Assembly: GCF_007859765.1 (NCBI RefSeq)
Contig: NZ_SIHJ01000001.1
Location: 1,302,767 to 1,366,766 of the forward strand
Source: Posidoniimonas corsicana
GTDB lineage: Bacteria > Planctomycetota > Planctomycetia > Pirellulales > Lacipirellulaceae
Reading direction: 5' to 3'
Length of the DNA stretch: 64,000 bases
Position 1 is the first letter of the stretch, and the number at the start of each line of letters is the position of its first letter. The notes beneath the pieces are model-generated. The model was not told where the DNA came from and did not search any database. It saw nothing but the letters and a program-made list of their open reading frames with translations. This document shows positions 34,660 to 42,984 of this stretch, piece by piece. Both the position numbers and the translations under genes were made by a program.

Positions 34660-35205
34660 CTACTCTTCTTCCAATCGCCAAGTCACACGCGGCATGTACT
34701 GCCGGCAGGTGACATAATTCACCGCACCAAAAACCGCTCGCTCATTGGGCAGCAGCCGCTTGGATCCCCCTTCGGTCCACCACCGCTTTGCAACTCCGCC
34801 GTTGAGTTCCGCGTTCAGCCCCCGGCTGCCGTACGCTTTGAAGTCGCGCAGTACATCAGACGGACTCGAATCCGCGCCGCCACACACCCAGTGCACGTGG
34901 TCCCTCATGATCGAGAACGCCAACAACCGCCACCCTCGATGCTCAGCGGTTTCGCAGAACCGACCGGCCAAGTTTTTCGCATGCTGCAGCGAGAACGCTA
35001 CCGGCTTGTGCTTGAGCGCCGCACCGGCAGAGCGGTACAACCCCGGCATGTACGGTTCGTAGGGGTCGCCGTGTCGGTCGTGCTCGACCCGGCGTCGCGT
35101 GTTAGGGTCGCCGGCACGGTAGTCCCGGACGGATGTAACGCTGCCCCGGGGATCACCGGGGAGCCACGAGCCGTAGGTGGTGCTGGTTAGGAGCCAGAAA
35201 CGCAT
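34660..35205 (-). CDS. REP-associated tyrosine transposase (RAYT)-like, IS200/IS605 superfamily
   Basis: 181 residues from ATG 35205 (frame extends 12 codons upstream to a GTG). Y1-transposase features: WLLTSTTYGSWLPGD at the N-terminus, the HUH-type metal motif as HVH in SIMRDHVHWVCG, and a helix FKAYGSRGLNAEL carrying the candidate nucleophilic tyrosine, then KRWWTEGGSKRLLP. Length fits single-copy RAYTs rather than full IS200 with ends. It is bracketed at both sides by inverted 29-base REP-like hairpins, the arrangement expected if the enzyme acts on those repeats. Frame is intact, so it may still be functional. Confidence 0.85.
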   Translation of the reverse strand: MRFWLLTSTTYGSWLPGDPRGSVTSVRDYRAGDPNTRRRVEHDRHGDPYEPYMPGLYRSAGAALKHKPVAFSLQHAKNLAGRFCETAEHRGWRLLAFSIMRDHVHWVCGGADSSPSDVLRDFKAYGSRGLNAELNGGVAKRWWTEGGSKRLLPNERAVFGAVNYVTCRQYMPRVTWRLEEE

Positions 35206-35291
35206 GTCGGAGAGCCGGTCGGCAGGAAAGAAAGCGCACACGCGTACACTATCCGTAGTCTAACCCGGCTGCAAGCACCGAGCTTGTTTTT

Positions 35292-35320
35292 CTCCGCCGG
35301 CTGACGCCGGCGGCTCTTGG
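35292..35320 (-). repeat. REP-like hairpin, right copy beside transposase
   Basis: Read on the minus strand this 29-base unit begins CCAAGAGCCGC and ends GCGGAG like the left copy. Hairpin: CCGCCGGC-TGAC-GCCGGCGG at 35294-35313. Differences from the left copy are confined to compensating stem changes and one loop base, so the structure is conserved while sequence varies. Confidence 0.75.
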
Positions 35321-35343
35321 CGGGGTGCGTGTTATGCTTTGGC

Positions 35344-36348
35344 ATGGAAAGAATCGTTGCAACCGTACTCGTAGTGTGCTGCGCTGGCGCCGCATTCGCC
35401 GATTCCTACTCGCTGACAATCGTCACCGACAAGGGCGTAGCGATCACCGCCCCGCAGGAGTGGAGCCGACGACTGGCAAACGCGGGCATCTCGAGCGTGC
35501 GTATCCGCAGCGGCCGGCCGGGCGACCAGGCCGACATCGAGGAGACGCCGCTCGCCACGGGGACCCTCTACCGGGTCACCGGGGTGCTGACCTCCGGCGG
35601 CAAGCTGGCGCTGCCGGGCGAGAGCTTCACCATCGGGCAAACCGCCAAGCTGCGTGACTACCTGGACCGCGTGCTGGCCGACGGCGCCCAGGCGATGACC
35701 GCCGAGCGCGGGCGGTATGGGCTGACCAAGGAACAATTCGAGCACGCGTTCACCGAGCTCGGCAAGCCGATCCGGTTTTCCACCAAGGGCAAGCCGCTCG
35801 GCGCGTTGGTCGACAAGCTATCCGCCGAAACCGGCGTGAGCGTGACGATCGATCCGCTCGTCGCCCCCACGCTGTCGCGGCTCACCTGCCGTGACGAGCT
35901 GCAATCCCTTTCGTACGGCTGCGGCCTGGCGATCGCGTTGAAGGCCGAGGGGTTGGCGATGGCGCCGGAGAAGCCGCGTGGCAAGCCGGTGCAGGCGGCC
36001 ATCCGTCTAGCGGGCGACATCGACGACGCCTGGCCCATCGGCTGGCCCACCAAGGCGCGGGGCACCGAGTTGGCGCCGAAGATGTTCGAGAAGATCAACG
36101 TCGAGATCGACGGGTTCTCGCTGCAGGAGGCGGTCGACGCGATTGGCCTGCGGATCGAGATGCCCGTGCTGTGGGACCACGCCGCGCTGGACGCCAAGCG
36201 GATCGACCCGGCCGAGGTCCAGGTGAAGCTCCCGCGTGCGAACATGGCCTACCACCGCATCCTCAGCCGCCTGCTGTTCCAGGCGAGGCTCCGGGGCGAG
36301 GTCCGCGTGGACGAGTCGGGGACCACCTTCTACTGGATCTACCGCTAG
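35344..36348 (+). CDS. Secreted hypothetical protein, STN-like C-terminal repeat
   Basis: 334 residues from ATG 35344 (the longer frame begins inside the REP unit and is rejected). Signal peptide MERIVATVLVVCCAGAAFADS. Two regions, near 160-190 (GKPLGALVDKLSAETGVSV) and 255-285 (GFSLQEAVDAIGLRIEMPV), resemble the beta-alpha-beta STN/secretin N-domain repeat: amphipathic helix, then L-x-v-x strand. No catalytic motif. Planctomycetes encode many such periplasmic proteins; role unknown. Confidence 0.7.
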   Translation: MERIVATVLVVCCAGAAFADSYSLTIVTDKGVAITAPQEWSRRLANAGISSVRIRSGRPGDQADIEETPLATGTLYRVTGVLTSGGKLALPGESFTIGQTAKLRDYLDRVLADGAQAMTAERGRYGLTKEQFEHAFTELGKPIRFSTKGKPLGALVDKLSAETGVSVTIDPLVAPTLSRLTCRDELQSLSYGCGLAIALKAEGLAMAPEKPRGKPVQAAIRLAGDIDDAWPIGWPTKARGTELAPKMFEKINVEIDGFSLQEAVDAIGLRIEMPVLWDHAALDAKRIDPAEVQVKLPRANMAYHRILSRLLFQARLRGEVRVDESGTTFYWIYR

Positions 36349-36456
36349 CCCCGGGCGCCGACGGGACTCACCAAATCTTCACGCGATAACGCGCGGCCCG
36401 CGGCGAAGCACCAGCGCAGAACCAAGAACCGAACACCAGCGAGGACCCTAACAGGC

Positions 36457-37197
36457 ATGGCAGGCACGCAGCTCATCCCCCAGCAGTGGACGCTCCCCGA
36501 GGCGATCAGCAAGCGGCTGGGCGACGAGGTCGGCCGCCAGCGCGCCATGGTGCACGACGGGCACCTGCTGCTGGTGCTGCACGCCCCGCCCACCCAGGAC
36601 CAGGACGCCCGCGAGGGCCGGCTCTTCTGGCGGGCGCCCAGCGGCGAGTGGAAGCCGCAGGCGCTGCGGCACGGCGAACGGGCGGTCGGCGAGCTGATCG
36701 ACGAGTACGACAAGCTGCTCGACCAGATCGACGCCAGCGAGGACGCCGCCCAGTCGGCGGCCGCGTACTTCGACCTGCTGACGCTGCTGAACCCGCTGGT
36801 CCGCGCGTCGCACAACCTGCACCAGGCGCTGCAGCAGGCGCGGGAGGAGCTGCCGGACGTGCGCGAGCTGATCCTGCTCCGCGACCGCGCGTACAGCACG
36901 GCCCGCCGGGCCGAGCTGCTGCAAGCCGACGCCCGCAACACGCTCGACTTCGTCATCGCGCGGCGGGCCGAGGAGCAGGCGGAGTCCAGCCGCCGGCAGG
37001 CCAAGGCGGCCCACCGGCTGAACGTGCTGGCGGCGTGGACCTTTCCGCTGCTAACGCTCTGCGCGGTGTTCGGCTCAAACTTGGGCCACGGCCTAGAAGC
37101 CTGGGACGCCGCGGCCGCCCCCCTGCCAATGCTTGCCGTGGTGGGCAGCGGCCTGCTGCTGGGGTCCATCTTGGTTGGCTACGTCACGCGGCGTTGA
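36457..37197 (+). CDS. Membrane protein with CorA-like topology
   Basis: 246 residues: a cytoplasmic N-terminal domain (1-85), long helices (about 90-185, RAVGELIDEYDKLLDQIDAS, ARRAEEQAESSRRQAKAAHR) predicted to be coiled coil, then two transmembrane helices, AAWTFPLLTLCAVFGSNLG and LAVVGSGLLLGSILVGYVT. The plan, long stalk helix plus two C-terminal membrane helices, is that of CorA magnesium channels, but the GMN loop is replaced by GSNLGHG. It may be a divergent relative or a convergent design. Ribosome site GAGG 13 bases upstream, weakly placed. Confidence 0.6.
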   Translation: MAGTQLIPQQWTLPEAISKRLGDEVGRQRAMVHDGHLLLVLHAPPTQDQDAREGRLFWRAPSGEWKPQALRHGERAVGELIDEYDKLLDQIDASEDAAQSAAAYFDLLTLLNPLVRASHNLHQALQQAREELPDVRELILLRDRAYSTARRAELLQADARNTLDFVIARRAEEQAESSRRQAKAAHRLNVLAAWTFPLLTLCAVFGSNLGHGLEAWDAAAAPLPMLAVVGSGLLLGSILVGYVTRR

Positions 37198-37210
37198 CGC
37201 CGGCCCGCCG

Positions 37211-37729
37211 CTAGCGGTCGTGCCCGGCTTCTTCGTCGTGGTCTTCGTCGCCATGGTCATGCGCTTCGTGGCCGGCGCCCTCGGGCAGCCAGCTGGCGAT
37301 CTTCGCCATCGCGACGTCGACCTTCTCGCTGATGTCCGACCAGGCGACCTTGTCGCCGCCGTGCAGCACACCGTCCAGCTTGCTAAACCCGTCCATCAGG
37401 TCATCGGCGACGGCCTTTGCCTCGTCGGCAGCCTCGACGCCAGCCTTTTCAGCCAACGCGGGCAGGGCCTTGATAACGGAACCGATGTCGTGGAGCGCGT
37501 CGTGGGCGTCGCCGGGCTTGTCCGCGTCAAACGCGGCCTTGATGTCGGCGCCCATGTGCTCGAGCTGCTCGTGCGCCTCGGCCAGGGTGGTGGGGACCTT
37601 GAACTCGGCGTGGTCGGCGTGCTCCTCGGCCGGCGGGGGGCTTGGGCAGCCGGTTAGCGCCATCGCGACCAGCGCGGCCACGGCCGACGACACAACACGT
37701 TCCAGATTGTTTGCTTGCGGCTTGTTCAT
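37211..37729 (-). CDS. Lipoprotein with histidine/aspartate-rich tail
   Basis: 172 residues from ATG 37729, with AGGACAGG at good spacing. Lipobox ALTGC near residue 27. The body is helical (TTLAEAHEQLEHMGADIKAA, GDAHDALHDIGSVIKALPA), and both ends of the mature chain carry potential metal-binding clusters: EEHADHAEF at the start and GHEAHDHGDEDHDEEAGHDR at the C-terminus. It follows the ABC solute-binding gene by 31 bases on the same strand, so it may be the last gene of that operon and could feed or sense a divalent metal. Function unknown. Confidence 0.75.
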   Translation of the reverse strand: MNKPQANNLERVVSSAVAALVAMALTGCPSPPPAEEHADHAEFKVPTTLAEAHEQLEHMGADIKAAFDADKPGDAHDALHDIGSVIKALPALAEKAGVEAADEAKAVADDLMDGFSKLDGVLHGGDKVAWSDISEKVDVAMAKIASWLPEGAGHEAHDHGDEDHDEEAGHDR

Positions 37730-37760
37730 CGCCTGTCCTCGTGAGGAAGTATGATTAAGT

Positions 37761-38774
37761 CTATTGATTGTTCGACTGGTCGGGCGCCAGCTGCTGGCGC
37801 CGGTCGAGGCCAACGCCCCGGTTGACGAATTGTAGCGTTACGGCCTTGCCGGGGTCGATCTCCCCCGGCTTGAACACGCCGGCGGCGACCATTTTCTTCA
37901 GGAAGCTCTGCACCCGCTCCATCCGCATCGCCCCGATGCCGTTCTCGATGGATTCCCCCGAGTCCACCAGCCCCATCGCCCGCATCTGCTTGAGCGAGAA
38001 GGCGATCTGGCCATCGGTGATCGACGGGTTGGCCTGTTTGATCAGCCGGTTGGCCGCGGCGTTGTCGCCGTAGACGTAGCCGTACCAGCCGAGGATCGAC
38101 GCGTCCACGAACCGCTGCACCAGCTCGGGCCGGTTCTCGATCAGGTTGAGGCGTGTCTCGATGACGGTGGAGTAGCTGTCCCAGCCGTTGTCCGCCAGCA
38201 GGAACACCAGCGGCGCCTCGCCGCTAGCCTCCTCCACGCGCATCGGCTCGGCGGTCGCGTAGCCCTGCTGGATCCACTTCTTGTTGGCCAGGAAGGGCGC
38301 CAGGCTGTGGTTGTAGGGCCGCAGGTTGCGTTTCTGGAAGCCGTGGGCCGCCTCCATCCAGAGGAAGAAGCTGTAGCGGCCGGTCGCCGCCATCAGCAGC
38401 GGCGCGCGGGCCAGGTCCGACCACTCCTCGTAGCCCTGACCGGCGTGCACGATCAGGCACTGCGGGTCCTTTTGCAGCATCGCCGCCACGACCCGCGTCG
38501 GCACGCCCCGCTTCGCGGCGTCGAACGCCTGCAGCAGGTTGGTGCCGACCAAGAAGTCGACCCGCCCCGCCGCCAGCAGCGGGCGGTTGTTGATCTGGGG
38601 CCCGCCCTGGCGGATTGTGACCTCCAGGCCGTACTCGTCGTACGACCCATCGGCCAACGCCTGGTAGAAGCCGCCCAGCTCGGGCTGGGCCTTCCAGTTG
38701 AGAGCCAGGGTAACCTTGTCGGCAGCGGCGGCCGACGCGGCGAATAGGAGCAACAAACAGAGCGTGCGGTGCAT
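37761..38774 (-). CDS. ABC transporter solute-binding protein, NMT1/THI5-like
   Basis: 337 residues with signal peptide MHRTLCLLLLFAASAAAA. The NMT1/THI5-like periplasmic fold shows in KVTLALNWKAQPELGGFYQA, YDEYGLEVTIRQGGPQINN and GRVDFLVGTNLLQAFDAAKR. Relatives bind pyrimidine (HMP) precursors, sulfonates, nitrate or bicarbonate; here no thi, ssu or nitrate gene is near, so the ligand is open. Third gene of an ATPase, permease, binding-protein operon, starting 35 bases after the permease stop. Confidence 0.88.
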   Translation of the reverse strand: MHRTLCLLLLFAASAAAADKVTLALNWKAQPELGGFYQALADGSYDEYGLEVTIRQGGPQINNRPLLAAGRVDFLVGTNLLQAFDAAKRGVPTRVVAAMLQKDPQCLIVHAGQGYEEWSDLARAPLLMAATGRYSFFLWMEAAHGFQKRNLRPYNHSLAPFLANKKWIQQGYATAEPMRVEEASGEAPLVFLLADNGWDSYSTVIETRLNLIENRPELVQRFVDASILGWYGYVYGDNAAANRLIKQANPSITDGQIAFSLKQMRAMGLVDSGESIENGIGAMRMERVQSFLKKMVAAGVFKPGEIDPGKAVTLQFVNRGVGLDRRQQLAPDQSNNQ

Positions 38775-38809
38775 CGCTCCACTCTACCAGAGCCTCCTGC
38801 GGCTGACGA

Positions 38810-39634
38810 TCACCCCGGCCGACGGTCGGCACGGCGGCGTTCGCGCCACCCCCCCTGCAGCCACTCGCTCAGCAGGTGCGTGGCGAGGTAGAACGCCACG
38901 CCCGTGAAGGCGATGACCGCCAGCGCGGCGAACGCCCGCTCGGTGTCCGAGCGGTACTGGGCCTCAAAGATGATGGTCGCCAGCCCGGGGCGTTCGACGG
39001 CGGCGGCGGTGACGAACTCCGCGACCACAGCGCCCACCAACGCCAGGTTCACCGACACCCGCAACCCGGCCAGGAAGTAGGGCAGGGCGGTGGGCGCCAG
39101 CAGCAGGCGGAGCCGCTGCCACCGCGACGCGCCGTACAGGCGGAACAGGTCCTCGAGCCCGGGGTCGGTGCTGCGCAGCCCAACCGCGGTCCCCGACAGG
39201 ATGGGGAAGAACGCCACAATCCACGCGCACAGCAGCATCACCCACCGCGGGTCGTGGATCCAGATCAAGAGCAGCGGCGCGATCGCCAGCAGCGGCGTCA
39301 CCTGCAGCGTGACCGCGTAGGGGAACAGGCTCAGCTCGAGTGTCCTGGAGGTGTTGAACAACGCGGCCAACGCGACCCCACCTGCCACCGCCGCGGCGAG
39401 CGCCAGCAGCATAGTCCGCAGGGTCACCGTCCAAGCAGAAAACAACGGTTCGCGGTGGTCCCACATCGCCTGGGCGACGCCGCTGGGCGCCGGCAGCAGG
39501 TAGGACGAGATGTCCCACGCGCGCACGGCCGCCTCCCACCCAGCCAGCACCAACAGCCCCAACACCAGCGGCGCCGCGATGCGGAGCAGCCGGTGCACCG
39601 CGGCGGAACGCGGTGTGTACTCATCTTTGGTCAT
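38810..39634 (-). CDS. ABC transporter permease (BPD type)
   Basis: 274 residues, six transmembrane helices, ATG at 39634 overlapping the ATPase stop as ATGA; the frame upstream of that is a shadow of the ATPase gene. The EAA-type cytoplasmic loop that contacts the ATPase is DLFRLYGASRWQRLRLLLAP. Belongs to the SsuC/TauC/ThiX-like group of single-permease importers and would form a homodimer. Works with 39631-40434 and 37761-38774. Confidence 0.9.
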   Translation of the reverse strand: MTKDEYTPRSAAVHRLLRIAAPLVLGLLVLAGWEAAVRAWDISSYLLPAPSGVAQAMWDHREPLFSAWTVTLRTMLLALAAAVAGGVALAALFNTSRTLELSLFPYAVTLQVTPLLAIAPLLLIWIHDPRWVMLLCAWIVAFFPILSGTAVGLRSTDPGLEDLFRLYGASRWQRLRLLLAPTALPYFLAGLRVSVNLALVGAVVAEFVTAAAVERPGLATIIFEAQYRSDTERAFAALAVIAFTGVAFYLATHLLSEWLQGGWRERRRADRRPG

Positions 39635-40434
39635 GCCCCGCCTCCCGCGGCGGCCGCCGCCGGCTCGCCCATCGCCAGCCGCAACGCCGCGGACGCCTGC
39701 TCGCAGAGCTCGTGGTAGCGTGGGTCCGACCTGGTAGCCTCGCCACGTGGGAATGGGAGGTCGATCGGGATGTCCGCCACCACGCGGCCCGGTCGCTGGC
39801 TCAGGACTACTACCCTGGTCGACAGGTAGACCGACTCGTACACGCTGTGGGTCACAAACAGGGCGGTCATCTGCCGCTTGCCCCACAAGGCGAGCAGGTC
39901 GTCGTTCAGGCGGAAGCGGGTGATCTCGTCGAGCGCCGCAAACGGCTCGTCCAGCATCAGCAGCTGCGGCCGCGTCACCAGCGCCCGGGCGAGGGCGGCG
40001 CGCATCTTCATGCCGCCGCTCAGCTCACGGGGGTACGCCTTCGAAAATACCTCGAGCCCGACCAGCCGCAGGGCCTCGTCCACCCGCGGCCGGGCCGCGG
40101 AACGTCGCTCGCCCTGCAGCCGCAGCGGCAGGTAGACGTTCTTCCACACGGTCGCCCAGGGGAGCAGCGTCGGCTCTTGGAACACGCACCCGACCGGGGC
40201 CGACCGGCCGCCGGCGTCCCAGTGGTGCTCAATCTGCCCGCTGGTTGGGCTGTCCAGACCACCCACCAGCCGCAGCACCGTGCTCTTCCCGCAGCCGGAC
40301 GGCCCCAGCAGGCTGACAAACTCGCCGGCTTTCACGTCGAGCGACATGCCGACCAGCGCCGTGGTGCCCGTCGGGTAGCGCATGCCCACGTCCCGCAGGG
40401 TGAGCAGTGGCGGATCGTGGCAAGCTTCGGTCAT
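39631..40434 (-). CDS. ABC transporter ATP-binding protein
   Basis: 267 residues. Walker A GPSGCGKST, Q-loop FQEPTLLPW, signature LSGGMKMRAALARAL, Walker B LLMLDEPFAALDE and H-loop VTHSVYESVYL are complete. Subfamily is that of nitrate/sulfonate/taurine/HMP importers (short, no regulatory domain), agreeing with the downstream permease and NMT1/THI5-like binding protein. First gene of the operon; no upstream riboswitch-like structure was recognised in the 87 bases to the divergent SelA-like gene. Confidence 0.92.
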   Translation of the reverse strand: MTEACHDPPLLTLRDVGMRYPTGTTALVGMSLDVKAGEFVSLLGPSGCGKSTVLRLVGGLDSPTSGQIEHHWDAGGRSAPVGCVFQEPTLLPWATVWKNVYLPLRLQGERRSAARPRVDEALRLVGLEVFSKAYPRELSGGMKMRAALARALVTRPQLLMLDEPFAALDEITRFRLNDDLLALWGKRQMTALFVTHSVYESVYLSTRVVVLSQRPGRVVADIPIDLPFPRGEATRSDPRYHELCEQASAALRLAMGEPAAAAAGGGA

Positions 40435-40521
40435 ACGGGACGAACAGCTGGGCGGGGCAGGAGAGCGGCCGGGTTTCCGCGCCGCCGGGCGGGTATTCTA
40501 ATGGACAGGAGCTAACTCTCA

Positions 40522-41949
40522 GTGAAAACCCCATTCGGCGCTGCCCGCATGAAATCCTCGGATCTCTGGAAGAAACTCCCCACCGCGGCCGAGCTGCTGG
40601 AGAACCCCCGCGTGCGGTCGGTGGTGGACCGACTCAACCCGTCGGTCGTGACGGCGCAGGTCCGCACCTTCCTGGACGATGTCCGCGCCGACCTGGCGCA
40701 CCGCGCGGAAGAAGCCAACCTGCCCTCCTTCTCCGAACTCGCCGACCGCGTCAGCCGCTACCTGTCGGGCGCCGACGCTTACCAGGTGGGCGGGGCGATC
40801 AACGCCAGCGGGCGGTTCCGCGGCGGGCCGTGGGTTTCAACGCCGCTGGCCGAGGCGGCGGTCGAGCGGATGCTGCTCACCGCCCAGGACTTCACACTCA
40901 GCCAGCAGGAAGGACGCGCCGACGAGGACGCGCGGCGGCTGCTGGTCGAGCTGACCGGCGCCGAGGCGGCGGCCCTGTTCACCTCGCACGCCGCGGCCCT
41001 GCAGCAGGCCATGGAGACGCTCACCACGGACTCCCGGCTCGTGATCGCACGGGGCGAGGTGGGAACGGTCGAGCGCAACTGCCGGGTAACCGACCTCAGC
41101 ATGGCGGCCGGCGTGACGCTGCTGGAGGTGGGCGCGGCGGACAGCGTGCACCTGAGCGATTACGAGCAGGCGCTCGCCGGCGGACCGGCGACCGTGCTGC
41201 GGATGGGGAGCTCAACCGGCGCCGACGCCGCCTGCCGCCCGACCCTGGAAGCGTTGATCCAAGCCGTGAAGGCCCAGGGCGGCGTTGCGGTTGTGGAGCT
41301 CGGCGCCGCTCCGGTGCAGTCGATCGCCGGGCTCGCGACGCTGCTCCCGTCGGTGCAGGAGGCCATCGGTTGGGGCGCCAGTCTGGTGCTGGTGCGGGGC
41401 GACGGTTTGGTCGGCGGCCCCGCCTGCGGCGCCGCCGCCGGCGACGCCGCGGTCATCGAACGTCTGCTCGACTCGCCGCTCACCGCGACCCGCCGCGTCG
41501 ACGCGTGCCGTGCAGCGGCGCTGGCCGCCACGCTGCGTCTCCACTCGGATGCGGAGCGGGCCGCGCTCAGCATCCCGACCCTGACCCTCGTGACGGCGCC
41601 GATCGACAACCTCAAGTCCCGTGCGGAGCGTCTGGCCCCGCAACTGGCCGTTTCGCCGCGGTTGGCTGCCGCCGAGGCGGTGGAACTGCGGCCGGCCCCC
41701 GTCTGCGGTTTACCGGTCAGCGCGCCCTCGTGGGGCGTGCGGCTGCGGCCCCAGCAGGGGGATGCGACCCAATTGGCCGATCAGCTCCTGAGCGGCAGCC
41801 CGGCCGTGGCGGGGCGGATTGAGGCGGATTGCGTGGTGCTCGACCTCCGCACCGTCTTCCCCCGGCAGGACCTCGACCTGGTTGCACTGTTCGAGCCGGC
41901 GGATCCTGCCGGCTCTAGCGATGATCCGGCCCCTCCGCCGGTCGATTGA
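40522..41949 (+). CDS. SelA-like protein lacking the PLP lysine
   Basis: 475 residues from GTG 40522 with AGGAG upstream (an ATG at 40549 is possible). Full-length similarity to bacterial selenocysteine synthase SelA: helical N-domain (LPTAAELLENPRVRSVVDRL), then GAINASGRFRGGPWVSTPLA in place of the SelA G-T-V-L-H-T-N-L-G-R-A-P-L block. The PLP-lysine segment, SGDKLLGGPQAG in E. coli, reads RGDGLVGGPACG (residues 293-303): the lysine is G295. The following LAATLRLH matches SelA. So the fold is kept but aldimine formation should be impossible. No selB, selD or tRNA-Sec is near. The C-terminal tail FEPADPAGSSDD lies over a hairpin at 41893-41915. Confidence 0.82.
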   Translation: MKTPFGAARMKSSDLWKKLPTAAELLENPRVRSVVDRLNPSVVTAQVRTFLDDVRADLAHRAEEANLPSFSELADRVSRYLSGADAYQVGGAINASGRFRGGPWVSTPLAEAAVERMLLTAQDFTLSQQEGRADEDARRLLVELTGAEAAALFTSHAAALQQAMETLTTDSRLVIARGEVGTVERNCRVTDLSMAAGVTLLEVGAADSVHLSDYEQALAGGPATVLRMGSSTGADAACRPTLEALIQAVKAQGGVAVVELGAAPVQSIAGLATLLPSVQEAIGWGASLVLVRGDGLVGGPACGAAAGDAAVIERLLDSPLTATRRVDACRAAALAATLRLHSDAERAALSIPTLTLVTAPIDNLKSRAERLAPQLAVSPRLAAAEAVELRPAPVCGLPVSAPSWGVRLRPQQGDATQLADQLLSGSPAVAGRIEADCVVLDLRTVFPRQDLDLVALFEPADPAGSSDDPAPPPVD

Positions 41950-41999
41950 CCCGCAGCGGGATCCTATACTTGTGCGTTTCGGGCCGGCGTCCGCCGGCC
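41893..41999. repeat. Two GC-rich hairpins at the 3' end of the SelA-like gene
   Basis: GAGCCGGC-GGATCCT-GCCGGCTC at 41893-41915 lies in the last coding stretch, and GGCCGGCG-TC-CGCCGGCC at 41982-41999 in the gap to the next gene. Both are perfect 8-base stems. The first starts GAGCC like the REP units at 34612 and 35292, so a REP-type insertion may have supplied the odd C-terminal tail. The second could act as a terminator but lacks a U-tract. Confidence 0.45.
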
Positions 42000-42018
42000 G
42001 CCCCTACGCTGCGACCCC

Positions 42019-42984
42019 ATGCCGCTGCCAACGCCCCCCCACCCCCGACCGACGCTCTGCCGCCCCCTGCTGGCGCTCGCCGCGGCGTGCGCACTGGCGT
42101 TGTTCGTCCCCCGTGACGCGCACGGCCAGGCGCCCGAGAAGGCCCCCGCCAAGCCCACCGTGCAGCAGGTGGTGACCGAGAAGGCGGTGGTGGTCAGCCC
42201 CCCCTCGCCGGAGCTTCCCCCGGCGCCAACCTCGCTCAACTTGCCGCTGGACAGCCACCCCTGGGCCCGGTTCGGCGTCGGCGCGTGGCGAACGCTGCGG
42301 ACCGTCACCGAGACGTTCGACGAGACCGGCAAGTTCCTCACCCGCAGCGAAACCCTGCACACCGACAAGCTGGCGGAGATCGCCGCGGACAGCTACACGC
42401 TGGAGAGCACTTCGATCGTTGAGGTCGGGGGGAAGCGGCTGCGGGGCGCAACGCAGGTGATCCGCCACAGCCTATTGACCGACCACACCAGCCAGACGCC
42501 CATCACCGTAGAGCTGCCCGCGATCGACATCAGCCTCAGCGGCAAGACCGTCCCGTGCCAGCAGTGGGGGCTGAGCTACGGCGAGGGCCCCCAACGCCGG
42601 CTCGAGACCCTCTACTACGCCCCAGAATTCCCGCCGTACCTGCTGCGTCGCGAGGTGTCCGCCCCGGACGGCAGCTCGGCGGCGGACCTCACCGGCGAGA
42701 CCACCAGCGTCTTGGCCGTGGACGTGCCGATCCTGCTGGACGGCGGCATGGTCGGCGGGTACCGCCAGCAGGTGCGGTCGACCGCTGGCGCCAACCAGGT
42801 CGAGACCATGGAGCTGCACTGCGATCTCGCCCCGGGCGGCCTGGTGCGGGCCTCTTCCACCGAGCGGGACGCCAGCGGCCGCCGCGTCCGCTGGGTCGTA
42901 ACCGAGCTCGAGGAGTTCGGCGACGCCGACGAGAAGCCCAAGTCGGAGCGGCGGTGGCGTCTGTTCCAGCGCCACGCACGCTGA
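42019..42984 (+). CDS. Secreted hypothetical protein
   Basis: 321 residues. Signal peptide ending RDAHGQA near 37, then a Pro/Ala/Val linker, then a beta-rich domain (80-321): WARFGVGAWRTLRTVTETFD, HTDKLAEIAADSYTLESTS, CQQWGLSYGEGPQRRLETL and GGYRQQVRSTAGANQVETME. The long run of alternating strands suggests a lipocalin- or LolA-like open barrel, but no motif is decisive. No recognised family. Confidence 0.7.
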   Translation: MPLPTPPHPRPTLCRPLLALAAACALALFVPRDAHGQAPEKAPAKPTVQQVVTEKAVVVSPPSPELPPAPTSLNLPLDSHPWARFGVGAWRTLRTVTETFDETGKFLTRSETLHTDKLAEIAADSYTLESTSIVEVGGKRLRGATQVIRHSLLTDHTSQTPITVELPAIDISLSGKTVPCQQWGLSYGEGPQRRLETLYYAPEFPPYLLRREVSAPDGSSAADLTGETTSVLAVDVPILLDGGMVGGYRQQVRSTAGANQVETMELHCDLAPGGLVRASSTERDASGRRVRWVVTELEEFGDADEKPKSERRWRLFQRHAR

